64,000 nucleotides of DNA from positions 342,883-406,882 of the forward strand of contig NZ_JACIEN010000005.1 in assembly GCF_014196925.1 (NCBI RefSeq). Direction: 5' to 3'. A program made the translations under genes and the position numbers. Positions 16,486 through 25,687 of this stretch are shown here, one piece after another. The stretch comes from Chelatococcus caeni. GTDB lineage: Bacteria > Pseudomonadota > Alphaproteobacteria > Rhizobiales > Beijerinckiaceae. A model generated the notes under the pieces. That model was not told the DNA's origin and did not search any database. It saw nothing but the letters and a program-made list of their open reading frames with translations. The stretch's first letter is position 1; each line of letters opens with the position of its first letter.

Positions 16486-16728
16486 ATGTCCTCCCCGAGC
16501 ATTTGTCGTCCATCCTGCGCCGCCCTAGGCGAGAGGTGCCAATACAGAAGCAATATCCGGGCTATAAGCTCGCCTTCCACCTGCCGGCCATCACGAAGCC
16601 ACCAAGAACATTTGCTTATACCGGCCAAAGCAACTCTGTCTTTGCTTTGCAGGCAAAACTCCCCGAGCGTCTTCGATGTCGAATTCAGGCCCGGAAGAGG
16701 CCGACATCATCATCAGGGAGGATCAGCC

Positions 16729-18039
16729 GTGAAGCATGGCGGAAAGCTGGCCGCATTGGCGGCCGGGCTCGGACTGTCGCTCATCCTGTCTGCGCCGGCG
16801 ATGGCGCAGCAGAAGCCGGCCGAGATCAAGGTCGGCATCACCACCTTCACCTCGGGCGCGGCTTCGGTCTTCGGCGTGCCGGGCAAGCAGGCGGCCGAGA
16901 TGCTGGCCGAGCGCATCAACAAGAAGGGCGGCATCCAGGGCGTGCCGCTGAAGCTCTATTTCATCGACGAGGGTGCCGGCGCCGAGACGCTGACGGCCGA
17001 ATACCGCCGCCTCGTCGAGAGCGAGAAGGTCGACGTCACCATGGCGGCGATCTCCTCCGGCAACTGCGTCAACCTCACGCCGCTCGCCGAGGACCTCAAG
17101 GTGCTCAACCTGATGTGGGACTGCGGCACGCAGCGCATCTTCGAGGAGGGCGAGCACCGCTACAACTACCGCACCCAGGCCAATGCGACGCCGGAGATGA
17201 TGGCGGCGCTGCTCTATCTCCTCAAGACGAAGCCCGATTTCAAGACCATCGCCGTCGTCAACCAGGACTACGCCTGGGGCCGCGACAGCTGGCAGCTCTT
17301 CTCGGCCGCGCTCAAGAAGCTGAAGCCGGATGTTCAGGTGGTGGCGGAGCTCTTCCCGAAGCTCGGCGCGCCGGATTTCTCGGCCGAGATCTCGCGGCTG
17401 CTCGCCGCCCGCCCGGACGTCATCCTCTCCACCTCCTGGGGCGGCGACCTCGACACCCTGGTGCGGCAGGCGAACCAGCGCGGCCTCTTCCGCATGTCGA
17501 CCTTCGTGCTGCCGCTCGCCGAATCCTCGCTGCAGCGCCTCGCCGGCGAGCTGCCGGACGGTGTCATCGTCGGCGCCCGCGGCGATCACTACTTCCTGCA
17601 TCCGGAGTACAAGGACGACGCCGATTTCAAGAGCTTCGTCGAGGAGTTCAAGCAGCGGACCGGCGCCTATCCGATCTATCCCGCCTTCCACATGGCCCAG
17701 GCCTTCGCGGCGCTCGAAGCCGCCTATGACAAGGCTGCGGCGGCGAACGGCGGCGCCTTCCCGGACAAGGAGAAGGTGGTCGACGCCATGGACGGCCTGA
17801 AGTTCCGCGGCTACGGCCGGCCCATCACCATCCGGCCCGACAACCAGGGGCTCGAGGCGCAGCTCATCGGCGTCACCCGCACCACCGGCGATCATCCGTT
17901 CCCCATCATCGACGACATGATGATCTTCGATGCCGAGGCCATCATGGCCCCGTCCGGCGGCAAGTCGCTCGAATGGATCGAGGGCCTCGGCGCCGGCTTC
18001 ATCGAGACGCCAGCCAAGGAATACAAGCACGGCAAGTGA
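16729..18039 (+). CDS. ABC importer substrate-binding protein (branched-chain amino acid/HAAT type)
   Basis: This 436-residue periplasmic binding protein has a signal peptide of about 27 residues ending SAPAMA before QQKP. The mature domain begins IKVGITTFTSGAASVFGVPG, followed by GGIQGVPLKLYFIDEGAG, as in LivJ-like type I binding proteins. GTG 16729 is preceded by AGGGAGG. HAAT proteins bind amino acids, but many bind aromatic or short-chain acids or amides. The divergent CoA-transferase suggests a carboxylic acid. The 243-bp space upstream (16486-16728) carries the divergent promoters; I see no distinct box there beyond short TTTGC/GCAAA repeats. Confidence 0.9.
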   Translation: MKHGGKLAALAAGLGLSLILSAPAMAQQKPAEIKVGITTFTSGAASVFGVPGKQAAEMLAERINKKGGIQGVPLKLYFIDEGAGAETLTAEYRRLVESEKVDVTMAAISSGNCVNLTPLAEDLKVLNLMWDCGTQRIFEEGEHRYNYRTQANATPEMMAALLYLLKTKPDFKTIAVVNQDYAWGRDSWQLFSAALKKLKPDVQVVAELFPKLGAPDFSAEISRLLAARPDVILSTSWGGDLDTLVRQANQRGLFRMSTFVLPLAESSLQRLAGELPDGVIVGARGDHYFLHPEYKDDADFKSFVEEFKQRTGAYPIYPAFHMAQAFAALEAAYDKAAAANGGAFPDKEKVVDAMDGLKFRGYGRPITIRPDNQGLEAQLIGVTRTTGDHPFPIIDDMMIFDAEAIMAPSGGKSLEWIEGLGAGFIETPAKEYKHGK

Positions 18040-18046
18040 CTTCTTG

Positions 18047-18071
18047 CGCCCGGGGCCGTGTGCCCCGGGCG
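18047..18071 (+). terminator. hairpin between binding protein and permease genes
   Basis: CGCCCGGGGC (18047-18056) pairs perfectly with 18062-18071 around a five-base loop. There is no U-run, so it is more likely a partial attenuator or 3'-end stabiliser. That would leave more binding-protein mRNA than permease mRNA, as often seen in such operons. Confidence 0.55.
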
Positions 18072-18120
18072 TCCGGCCGTCCGTCATTCCTGGCGCAGCA
18101 TTCCTGGTGCAGCGGGTCCG

Positions 18121-19023
18121 ATGTCACACATCATCATCCTCGCCGTCCTCGACGGGGTCGCCTACGGCTCCCTCGTCTTCCTCGTCGCCGTCGGCCTGAC
18201 GCTCGTCTTCGGCGTCATGCGCATCCTCAACGTGGCGCACGGCAGCTTCTATGCCCTCGGCGCCTATGCGGCGGCGAGCCTCGGCCTCGGGCTCTCGGCC
18301 CTCGGCCTGTCGCCCTGGCTGAGCTATCCGCTCTTCGTCGTGGCGGCCGCGGCTGTCGGCGTCGTGGTCGGCGGTGCGCTGGAGCGTTTCCTGCTGCAGC
18401 GGATCTACCGGCACGAGGAGGCGCTGCAGCTGCTCGTCACCTTCGCCGTCTTCATGATCCTCGACAATGCCCAGCGCCTGATCTGGGGCGTGCAGCCCTA
18501 TTTCTACAGCGAGCCGCTGCGCCTTCTCGGCAATGTCGCCGTCGCCGGCATCACCTATACGGCCTATCAGGTGGTGTTCCTGCCGCTCGTCGCCATCGCC
18601 GTTCTCCTCGCGCTGCGCCTCTTCCTGCGCCGCACGCTCGCCGGCGCCGTCATCGTGGCCGTGACCGAGGATCGCGAGGCGGCGACCGCCATCGGCATCA
18701 ACGCGAGCCGCGTCTTCCTCCTCACCTTTGTCATCGGCACGACGCTCGCCTCGCTCGGCGGCGCGCTCGCGGCGCCGACCACCTCGATCCTTCCTGGCAT
18801 GGGGGCGGACATGATCGTGCTGTCCTTCGCCGTCGCGGCGACGGCCGGTCTCGGCCAGATCGAGGGCGCGGCGGTGGCGGCGCTCGCCATCGGCCTCGGC
18901 CGCTCCTTCGCCGTCTTCTTCGCTCCCGAGCTCGAGGTGCTGATGCCCTATCTCATCATGGTGCTCGTCCTCCTCGTGAGGCCCGAGGGCCTCTTCGGCA
19001 AAGCCACGGCGCGGAAGATCTGA
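18121..19023 (+). CDS. branched-chain-type ABC importer permease (LivH-like)
   Basis: This 300-residue inner-membrane permease has about eight segments and the LivH signature VAVGLTLVFGVMRILNVAHGSFYALGAY at about residues 22-49. The cytoplasmic loop AVTEDREAATAIGINASRVF contacts the ATPase. It is followed after three bases by the LivM-like gene and belongs to a five-gene importer (16729-21477). Confidence 0.93.
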   Translation: MSHIIILAVLDGVAYGSLVFLVAVGLTLVFGVMRILNVAHGSFYALGAYAAASLGLGLSALGLSPWLSYPLFVVAAAAVGVVVGGALERFLLQRIYRHEEALQLLVTFAVFMILDNAQRLIWGVQPYFYSEPLRLLGNVAVAGITYTAYQVVFLPLVAIAVLLALRLFLRRTLAGAVIVAVTEDREAATAIGINASRVFLLTFVIGTTLASLGGALAAPTTSILPGMGADMIVLSFAVAATAGLGQIEGAAVAALAIGLGRSFAVFFAPELEVLMPYLIMVLVLLVRPEGLFGKATARKI

Positions 19024-19026
19024 GCC

Positions 19027-20073
19027 ATGGCGACGAACAGCTCCCTCCGTCTCGCCCTCCTTGCCGTCGCCGCGCTCGTGGCCGTCGCCTATCCCATCGT
19101 CTCGGGCTCGTCCGGCAGCTTTCTCACCATCGTCTGGGCGAAGGCGCTGCCGGTGCTCGGCATCATCCTTCTCCTGCAGGCGGGCCAGGTGTCCTTCGGC
19201 CACGCGATGTTCTTCGCCGTCGGGGCCTACACCATCGGCTTCGTCGGCCGCGCCATGGCGGGCGGGGAACTGGTGCTGCTCCTCGTCGCGGCGGCGTTCG
19301 CCTCGCTTCTCGCGGGCCTTCTCGTCGGCGTCTTCGTGGTGCGTTACCGCTACATCTTCTTCGGCATGCTGAACCTCGCCTTCTCCATGGTGCTGTTCTC
19401 GATGCTGGAGAAGTTCATCCACGTTACCGGCGGCTCGGACGGGCTGCGCATCGCGCGCCCCACCATCCTCGGCGAGGCCATGGGGCGCGCGCAATATGAG
19501 ACCATTCTCTACTATGTCTCGCTCGCCATCCTCGCCCTTGCGCTCTATGGCGGCGCACGCTTCCTCGACAGTCCGCTCGGCCATGCGCTGAAAGCCATCA
19601 AGTCGAACGAGACGCGCGTCGAATATCTCGGCATCTCGGCCCGCCTCGTGCTCCTCGTCGCCTATGTGGCCTCGGCCGTGCTCGCCGGCCTCGGCGGTGC
19701 GCTCGTCGGTGCCATCCAGGGCATCGCGACGCCCGACTATGCCTATTGGGTGCGCTCGGGCGAGTTCGTCTTCGTCGCCATCCTCGGCGGCACGGGTCAT
19801 GTCGCCGGGGCGCTCGCGGGCGCCTTCGTCTACGAGTTCATCCGCTCCTCCGCCGCCGCCTATGTGGGCGACACGTGGCAGATGACGCTCGGCATCGTCC
19901 TTCTCGCCGTCATCCTTTTCGCCCCGCGCGGCATCGTCGGCATGGCGGCGGACCTGTGGGGCCGGCTCACGGGCGGCTCCGCCCGCGCCGAGCCCGCCCC
20001 TGAGGAGGCGGACGCGCCGGACGCGCCCGCGCGCGAGCCCCGGCCGCTTCGCATCGTGGGAGGTGGCCGATGA
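19027..20073 (+). CDS. branched-chain-type ABC importer permease (LivM-like)
   Basis: This 348-residue second permease shows LLQAGQVSFGHAMFFAVGAYTIGF and the EAA-like loop AIKSNETRVEYLGISARLV. The last 30 residues are a polar, Pro/Ala-rich tail absent from most relatives. The gene overlaps the LivG-like ATPase gene by ATGA, so the subunits are translationally coupled. Confidence 0.92.
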   Translation: MATNSSLRLALLAVAALVAVAYPIVSGSSGSFLTIVWAKALPVLGIILLLQAGQVSFGHAMFFAVGAYTIGFVGRAMAGGELVLLLVAAAFASLLAGLLVGVFVVRYRYIFFGMLNLAFSMVLFSMLEKFIHVTGGSDGLRIARPTILGEAMGRAQYETILYYVSLAILALALYGGARFLDSPLGHALKAIKSNETRVEYLGISARLVLLVAYVASAVLAGLGGALVGAIQGIATPDYAYWVRSGEFVFVAILGGTGHVAGALAGAFVYEFIRSSAAAYVGDTWQMTLGIVLLAVILFAPRGIVGMAADLWGRLTGGSARAEPAPEEADAPDAPAREPRPLRIVGGGR

Positions 20074-20810
20074 GCGCGCTCATTTCCGCCCGCGGCATCG
20101 CCATCCGCTTCGGTGGCGTCGTCGCAGCCGACGGCGTCTCGCTCGATGTCTTCGCCGGCGATCACCTCGCCATCATCGGGCCGAACGGGGCGGGCAAGAC
20201 GACCTTCCTCAACATCTGCACCGGCTACCTAAAGCCCCAGGGCGGGACTGTGCAGTTCAAGGGGCGCGACATTCTCGGCTCCTCGCCCCGCGCCATCACG
20301 CGCCTCGGCATCGCCCGCGCCTTCCAGATCCCGCAGCTCTTCCTCGAGCAGAGCGTGCGCGAGAACATGCTGATCGCCGCCGCATCACAGGCGCGACGCT
20401 TCGCCCCCTTCGCGCGTCTCGCCGACATTCCCGAGCGCGGCGACGTCGAGCACCTGCTCGCCCTCGTCGATTGCGCCGACGTCGCCGACCGCAAGGCGGG
20501 GGAACTGCCCGAGGGCAAGCGCAAGCTGGTCGACATCGCGCTCGCCCTCGCGCTGAAACCGGAGGTGCTGCTGATGGACGAGCCGACCTCGGGCGTCGCC
20601 TCCTCGGAGAAGTTCACCATCATGGACACGCTCGTTGCGGCGCTGAGGGAGCGGGCCGTCACCGCCGTCTTCGTCGAGCACGACATGGAGATGGTCTCCC
20701 GCTACGCCAACCGCGTCGCCGTGTGGAGCGCCGGCACCATCAGCCGGCAGGGCCCGCCCGCGGAGGTCCTCAACGACCCCGAGGTCGTGCGCACCGTGAT
20801 CGGAGGCTGA
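20070..20810 (+). CDS. branched-chain-type ABC importer ATPase (LivG-like)
   Basis: This 246-residue cytoplasmic ATPase has Walker A ([15 protein letters not shown]) and Walker B (VLLMDEPTSGVA), followed by the switch His in VFVEHDMEMV. The LivG-type insertion LGIARAFQIPQLFLEQSVREN is present. The usual LSGG signature is replaced by LPEGKRKLVDIA, a variant seen in some LivG-like subunits. It works as a heterodimer with the LivF-like protein encoded four bases downstream. Confidence 0.92.
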   Translation: MSALISARGIAIRFGGVVAADGVSLDVFAGDHLAIIGPNGAGKTTFLNICTGYLKPQGGTVQFKGRDILGSSPRAITRLGIARAFQIPQLFLEQSVRENMLIAAASQARRFAPFARLADIPERGDVEHLLALVDCADVADRKAGELPEGKRKLVDIALALALKPEVLLMDEPTSGVASSEKFTIMDTLVAALRERAVTAVFVEHDMEMVSRYANRVAVWSAGTISRQGPPAEVLNDPEVVRTVIGG

Positions 20811-20814
20811 TGCC

Positions 20815-21477
20815 ATGCTGGAACTCGCCGACATCTCGGTCTCCATCGCCGGCACGCCCGTGCTGCGGCGCGTCGCCTTCCGCGTCCGCGAGGGGGAGAC
20901 CGTCGCCTTCGTCGGCCGCAACGGCGCGGGCAAGACGACGACGCTGCGCGCCCTCATGGGCCTCATCGACTATTCGGGCTCGATCCGGCTCGACGGTCGC
21001 GCCATCGACCCGGTGCCGGCGCACGAGCGTCCCGGCCTCGGCATCGGCTATGCGCCGGAGGACCGGCGGCTCTTCTCCGCCTTCTCGATCGCGGAGAACA
21101 TCCTCTTGCCGGCGCGCGTCGCGCGGCTGTCGGCGGCGGAGACGAAGCGCCGGCTCGACCGGGTCTATGCCATCCTGCCGGAGCTTGCGCAGCTTGCCGA
21201 GCGCCCGGCCGGCTCCGTCTCGGGCGGGCAGGGCAAGATGGTGGCGCTCGGGCGCGCCCTCATGCTCGGCACGCGGCTCGTGCTGCTCGACGAGCCGTTC
21301 CAGGGCCTCGCGCCCGTGCTCGCCAACCGCTACGCCGAGGCGCTGCGCGCCCTGCGCGACGCCGACCGCACGCTTTCGCTCATCATCACCGAATCCAATC
21401 CCGCCCTGCTGAAACATTTCGCCGAGCGCACGATCACCATCGAGCGCGGCGAGATCGACCGCCGGGCCGCCGCCTGA
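20815..21477 (+). CDS. branched-chain-type ABC importer ATPase (LivF-like)
   Basis: This 220-residue second ATPase has Walker A FVGRNGAGKTTTL, the signature VSGGQGKMVALGRAL and Walker B LVLLDEPFQGLAP. The LGIGYAPEDRRLFSAFSIAEN segment is LivF-like. It completes the importer. The aldehyde dehydrogenase gene starts only 11 bp later, so the catabolic genes and the importer probably share a transcript. Confidence 0.92.
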   Translation: MLELADISVSIAGTPVLRRVAFRVREGETVAFVGRNGAGKTTTLRALMGLIDYSGSIRLDGRAIDPVPAHERPGLGIGYAPEDRRLFSAFSIAENILLPARVARLSAAETKRRLDRVYAILPELAQLAERPAGSVSGGQGKMVALGRALMLGTRLVLLDEPFQGLAPVLANRYAEALRALRDADRTLSLIITESNPALLKHFAERTITIERGEIDRRAAA

Positions 21478-21488
21478 AGGATAGCGCC

Positions 21489-22976
21489 ATGACCGTTTCC
21501 GCCACCGCCAAGCGGCGCGAGGCCGCCCGGCTCGTGCCCGCCAAGGGCGTCTTCATCGACAACGAATGGCAGCCGTGCGAGAGCGGCGGCACCATCGACG
21601 TCTTCGCCCCCGCCGACGGCAAGCCCTTCGCCCAGATCGCCGCCGGCAATGCCACGGACATCGACAAGGCCGTCAAAGCCGCGCGCCGCGCCTACGAGAC
21701 GGGTGCCTGGGGACGCCTCACCGCCGTCGAGCGCGGGCGGCTCCTCTCGCGCCTCGGCGAGGCCGTCCTTGATGCCGCCGAGGATCTCGCCCGGCTCGAG
21801 GCGCGCGACACTGGCAAGCCGATGAAACAGGCGCGGGCCGACATCGCGGCGCTCGCGCGCTATTTCGAGTTCTACGGCGGCGCGGCCGACAAGTTCCACG
21901 GCGAGACGATCCCCTTCCTCAAGGGCTATTTCGTCGCCACCGAGCGCGCCCCGCACGGGGTGACCGGCCATATCATCCCCTGGAACTATCCGGCGCAGAT
22001 GTTCGGCCGCACGCTGGCGCCGGCGCTCGCCGTCGGCAATGCCACCGTCATCAAGCCGGCGGAGGAGGCCTGCCTGACGCCGCTGCGCATCGCCGAGATG
22101 GCCGCGGAGGTCGGCTTCCCGGAAGGGGCGATCAATGTCGTGCCTGGGCTCGGCGGCGTCGCCGGACGCGCGCTGTCGGAGCATCCGGACATCGACTTCA
22201 TCTCTTTCACCGGCAGCCCCGAGGTGGGCGTGCTCATCCAGACCGCGGCGGCGCGCAACCACATCGGCTGCACGCTCGAGCTCGGCGGCAAGTCGCCCCA
22301 GATCGTCTTCGCCGACGTCGACCTCGATGCGGCGCTGCCGACCCTCGTCAATGCCATCGTCCAGAACGCCGGCCAGACCTGCTCGGCGGGCTCGCGCCTC
22401 CTTGTCGAACGCTCGGCCTATGACCGCATCGTCGGTGCCGTCGTCGAGCGCTTCGCGACCCTGCGCGCCGGCACGCCGGAGATGGACCTCGACCTCGGGC
22501 CGATCATCAGCGCCCGGCAGAAGGCGCGCGTCGAGCAATTCTGCAACGGCGCCGGCGCGGACGGCATCGACCTTCTCGCCGAGGGCCGCATCGCCGAGGG
22601 CACGCCGGCCGAGGGCTATTTCGTCGCGCCGAGGCTCTTCGGCCCCGTGCCGCGCACCAACGCGCTGGCGCGCGAGGAGGTGTTCGGCCCGGTGATGGCG
22701 GTCATTCCCTTCGACGACGAGGCCGATGCGGTGGCGCTCGCCAACGGCACCGACTACGGCCTCATCGCCGGGGTGTGGACCGAGAACGCCAGCCGGGCGA
22801 CGCGCGTCGCCCGCGCCATCCGCGCCGGCCAGGTCTATGTCAACGCCTACGGCGCGGGCGGCGGCATCGAACTGCCCTTCGGCGGCATGAAGAAGTCGGG
22901 CCACGGCCGCGAGAAGGGCTTCGCGGCGCTCCACGACTTCTCGACGCTGCGCACCATCGTCTTCAAGCACAACTGA
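21489..22976 (+). CDS. aldehyde dehydrogenase
   Basis: This 495-residue NAD(P)-dependent enzyme carries GHIIPWNYPAQMFGRTLAPA, the Glu in [14 protein letters not shown], the Cys in QNAGQTCSAGSRLL and the LPFGGMKKSGHGREKG tail. It resembles betaine- and gamma-amino-aldehyde-type dehydrogenases in overall pattern. Directly following the importer and preceding an SDR, it may oxidise an aldehyde formed by that SDR from an imported alcohol. The specificity is not readable. Confidence 0.9.
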   Translation: MTVSATAKRREAARLVPAKGVFIDNEWQPCESGGTIDVFAPADGKPFAQIAAGNATDIDKAVKAARRAYETGAWGRLTAVERGRLLSRLGEAVLDAAEDLARLEARDTGKPMKQARADIAALARYFEFYGGAADKFHGETIPFLKGYFVATERAPHGVTGHIIPWNYPAQMFGRTLAPALAVGNATVIKPAEEACLTPLRIAEMAAEVGFPEGAINVVPGLGGVAGRALSEHPDIDFISFTGSPEVGVLIQTAAARNHIGCTLELGGKSPQIVFADVDLDAALPTLVNAIVQNAGQTCSAGSRLLVERSAYDRIVGAVVERFATLRAGTPEMDLDLGPIISARQKARVEQFCNGAGADGIDLLAEGRIAEGTPAEGYFVAPRLFGPVPRTNALAREEVFGPVMAVIPFDDEADAVALANGTDYGLIAGVWTENASRATRVARAIRAGQVYVNAYGAGGGIELPFGGMKKSGHGREKGFAALHDFSTLRTIVFKHN

Positions 22977-22998
22977 AAAGAACGGGAAGGAACGCACC

Positions 22999-23751
22999 AT
23001 GCGGCTCAAGGACAAGTCGGCGCTGGTCACGGGCGGAGCCTCGGGCTTCGGCGCCGAGATCGCCGCGACCTTCGCCCGCGAGGGCGCCCGGGTCGTCATC
23101 ATGGATCTCAACGGCGAGGGCGCGGAGAAGATGGCGGCGTCCATCGGCTCCGCCGCCCGCGCCGTCGCCGGCGATGTGACGAAGGCGGCCGACATCGAGA
23201 GGGCCGTGGCGGCGACGACCGGGCACGGCGGCGGGCGCATCGACATCGTCGTCAACAATGCCGGCTGGACGCACCGCAACAAGCCCATGCTGGAGGTGAG
23301 CGAGGAGGAGTTCGACCGCGTCTACGACATCAACGTCAAGTCGATCTTCCATATGACGCGGGCCGTGGTGCCGCTGATGCGCGCGGCCGGCGGCGGCGCC
23401 ATCGTCAATATCGGCTCCACCGCCGGCATCCGGCCGCGGCCGGGGCTGACCTGGTACAACTCGACCAAGGGGGCGGTGAACCTGTTGTCCCGGTCCATGG
23501 CGGTCGAGCTGGCGCCGGACAGGATCCGCGTCAACTGCATCGCCCCGGTCCTCGGCGCCACCGGCCTCTTGGAAGCCTTCATCGGCGCGCCCGACACGCC
23601 GGAGAATCGGGCTAAGTTCCTCGCCACCATCCCGCTCGGGCGCCTCTCGACGCCGCGCGACATCGCCAATGCCTGCCTCTTCCTCGCCTCCGACGAGGCG
23701 GAGTTCGTCACCGGCGTCGTGCTGGAGGTCGATGGCGGACGCACGATCTGA
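22999..23751 (+). CDS. short-chain dehydrogenase/reductase (SDR)
   Basis: This 250-residue classical SDR has the cofactor motif TGGASGFGAEIA, NNAG at about residue 90, the catalytic Ser in NIGSTAGIRPRPG, and YNSTKG with Tyr and Lys. The C-terminal VTGVVLEVDGGRTI is typical. An acidic residue at the end of beta-2 (VIMDLNGEG) suggests NAD(H). GGAAGG precedes the start. Its place between an aldehyde dehydrogenase and a hydrolase suggests oxidation of an alcohol or 3-hydroxyacyl intermediate. Confidence 0.9.
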   Translation: MRLKDKSALVTGGASGFGAEIAATFAREGARVVIMDLNGEGAEKMAASIGSAARAVAGDVTKAADIERAVAATTGHGGGRIDIVVNNAGWTHRNKPMLEVSEEEFDRVYDINVKSIFHMTRAVVPLMRAAGGGAIVNIGSTAGIRPRPGLTWYNSTKGAVNLLSRSMAVELAPDRIRVNCIAPVLGATGLLEAFIGAPDTPENRAKFLATIPLGRLSTPRDIANACLFLASDEAEFVTGVVLEVDGGRTI

Positions 23752-23841
23752 GGGGCGGAACGAAGTGGAGTGCCGGGCCGGGCATCCGGGCCTGGGGCGT
23801 TGCAAGCGGATGCGGGCAAAAGCCAAGTGGAGGGACGTTCG

Positions 23842-24825
23842 ATGAAGAGTCTCGACTTCAAGCTGTCGCGTCGTCAGCTCGTCCGGGGAGCCGCCGCGGG
23901 CGGCGCGCTCGCCCTGATGCATCCGGGCGGCCTCCTCGCCAAGGCGCCGATGATCGGCGAGCCGGCACCCTATTATTACCGCTTCAAGTTCGGCGATGCG
24001 GAGGCGACCATCGTCTCCGACGGCACGCTGCCGCTCGGTGATCCGCATACCAATTTCCTCGGCCTCTCGCCGCTGGAGATGGACCAGCAGCTCACCGACA
24101 ACTTCCTGCCGCTGTCGAACGCGGTGCTCGAGCAGAACGTGCTCATCCTCAACACCGGCGACCGGCTCGTCCTCTTCGACACCGGCATGGGCAGCCTGAA
24201 GCTCTTCGGCCCGACGACGGGCAAGCTGCTCAATTCCATGAAGCAGGCCGGCATCGACCCGAAGGACATCGACGCCGTGGTGATGAGCCATGCGCATATC
24301 GACCACTGCGGCGGCTGCATGGCGGACGACGGCACGCGCCATTTCCCCAATGCGCAGTATTACATTGCCCAGGCCGACTTCGACTTCTGGACCGACGAGA
24401 CGAAGGTGCCGAAGGACTTCGCGGTCTTCCTCGACACGGCGAAGAAGAACCTCCTGCCCAATCGCGACCGCATGGTCTTCTTCAAGGACGGGGAGGAGTT
24501 CCTGCCCGGCATCCAGGCGATTGCCGCGCCGGGGCACACGGTCGGCCACACCATCTTCATGATCACCACGGGCGGCAAGCAGCTCTGCTACATCGGCGAT
24601 CTCACGCACCATCCCGTGCTGCTCATGAAGAAGCCGCTGACGGAATTCGCCTATGACACGGACCCCAAGCAGGCGGCGCAGTCGCGGGTGAAGATGCTGA
24701 CCATGCTGGCCGCGAACCGCATCCCCATCCTCGCCTATCACTTCGCCTGGCCGGGCGTCGGCCATGTGGCCAAGGACGGCGAGGGCTTCCGCTACTTCCC
24801 CGAGCCGATGAAGATGGAGATGTGA
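23842..24825 (+). CDS. exported metallo-beta-lactamase-fold hydrolase
   Basis: This 327-residue protein has an N-terminal Tat-like signal (LSRRQLVRGAAAGGALALM), so it is probably exported folded to the periplasm. The zinc motif HAHIDH lies at about residues 150-155, followed by APGHTVGHT and GDLTHH with further ligands. The architecture matches quorum-quenching-lactonase-like MBL proteins. Lactone or ester opening before import is a reasonable guess. A paralogue lies at 43065-44027. Confidence 0.85.
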   Translation: MKSLDFKLSRRQLVRGAAAGGALALMHPGGLLAKAPMIGEPAPYYYRFKFGDAEATIVSDGTLPLGDPHTNFLGLSPLEMDQQLTDNFLPLSNAVLEQNVLILNTGDRLVLFDTGMGSLKLFGPTTGKLLNSMKQAGIDPKDIDAVVMSHAHIDHCGGCMADDGTRHFPNAQYYIAQADFDFWTDETKVPKDFAVFLDTAKKNLLPNRDRMVFFKDGEEFLPGIQAIAAPGHTVGHTIFMITTGGKQLCYIGDLTHHPVLLMKKPLTEFAYDTDPKQAAQSRVKMLTMLAANRIPILAYHFAWPGVGHVAKDGEGFRYFPEPMKMEM

Positions 24826-24872
24826 GCACCCTCGGTCGCGGCCGGAGCCGCGGCCGATCGTGCCCTTCAGCA

Positions 24873-25682
24873 ATGACGATGACCGCCGACCTCTCGCTTC
24901 TTTCACCCCTTTTCGTTCCCGCCGACAGGCCGGAACGCTTCGCCAAGGCGGCGGCGAGCGGCGCGGGGACGATCATCGTTGATCTGGAGGATGCGGTGGC
25001 GCCGGGCGAGAAGGCGGCGGCACGCGCCAATCTCGCCCGCCTGCCGGTAGACGCTTGCCGGGTGCTGGTGCGCATCAACGGGCGGGCGAGCGGCTGGTTC
25101 GACGACGACCTGGCGGCTGTCGCCGCGTCCGCCGCCCATGGCGTCATGCTGCCTAAGGCGGAGGAGGCGGCCGACATCGCCGCCCTGCGGACGGTCCTCG
25201 GCGAGGCGAGGGCGATCGTGCCGCTGGTCGAGACCGTGCGGGGGCTGGCGCAGCTCCCGTCTCTCCTCGCCGCCCCCGGCGTGACGGCGGCGGCCTTCGG
25301 GTCGCTCGATTTTGCGCTCGATCTCGGCTGCGAGCACGCGTGGGAGGCCCTGCTCATGGCGCGCAGCGAGATCGTGCTGCGCTCGCGCCTCGCGGGCCTG
25401 CCGGCGCCCGTCGACGGCGTCACCACGGCGCTCGACGAGGAGAGCGCCGCAGCGGATGCGCGGCGGGCCGCCGCGCTCGGCTTCGGCGGCAAGCTCGCCG
25501 TTCACCCCCGGCAGGTCGGGCCCATCCGGACCGCGTTCCGGCCGAGCGAGGACGATGTCGCCTGGGCCCGGCGCGTCGTCGCGGCCGCGGCTTCGGGCGC
25601 GGCGGTCAAGCTCGACGGGGCCATGGTCGATGCGCCGCTCCTCGCCCGCGCCCGGCGGATCCTCCGCGCGGCAGCGTCATAG
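24873..25682 (+). CDS. CitE-like (citramalyl-CoA/malyl-CoA type) lyase
   Basis: This 269-residue member of the HpcH/HpaI–CitE superfamily has LFVPADRPERFAKAAASGA, the metal-binding IIVDLEDAVAPGEK, RINGR, VPLVETVRG and the C-terminal LAVHPRQVGPI. Characterised relatives cleave citramalyl-CoA or malyl-CoA to acetyl-CoA plus a 2-oxoacid. Together with the CoA-transferase, acyl-CoA dehydrogenase and hydratase genes nearby, it could complete a pathway ending in acetyl-CoA and pyruvate or glyoxylate. ATG 24873 is chosen by homology; a GTG at 24822 is in frame but codes for an unlikely Arg-rich leader. Confidence 0.85.
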   Translation: MTMTADLSLLSPLFVPADRPERFAKAAASGAGTIIVDLEDAVAPGEKAAARANLARLPVDACRVLVRINGRASGWFDDDLAAVAASAAHGVMLPKAEEAADIAALRTVLGEARAIVPLVETVRGLAQLPSLLAAPGVTAAAFGSLDFALDLGCEHAWEALLMARSEIVLRSRLAGLPAPVDGVTTALDEESAAADARRAAALGFGGKLAVHPRQVGPIRTAFRPSEDDVAWARRVVAAAASGAAVKLDGAMVDAPLLARARRILRAAAS

Positions 25683-25687
25683 ATTTC

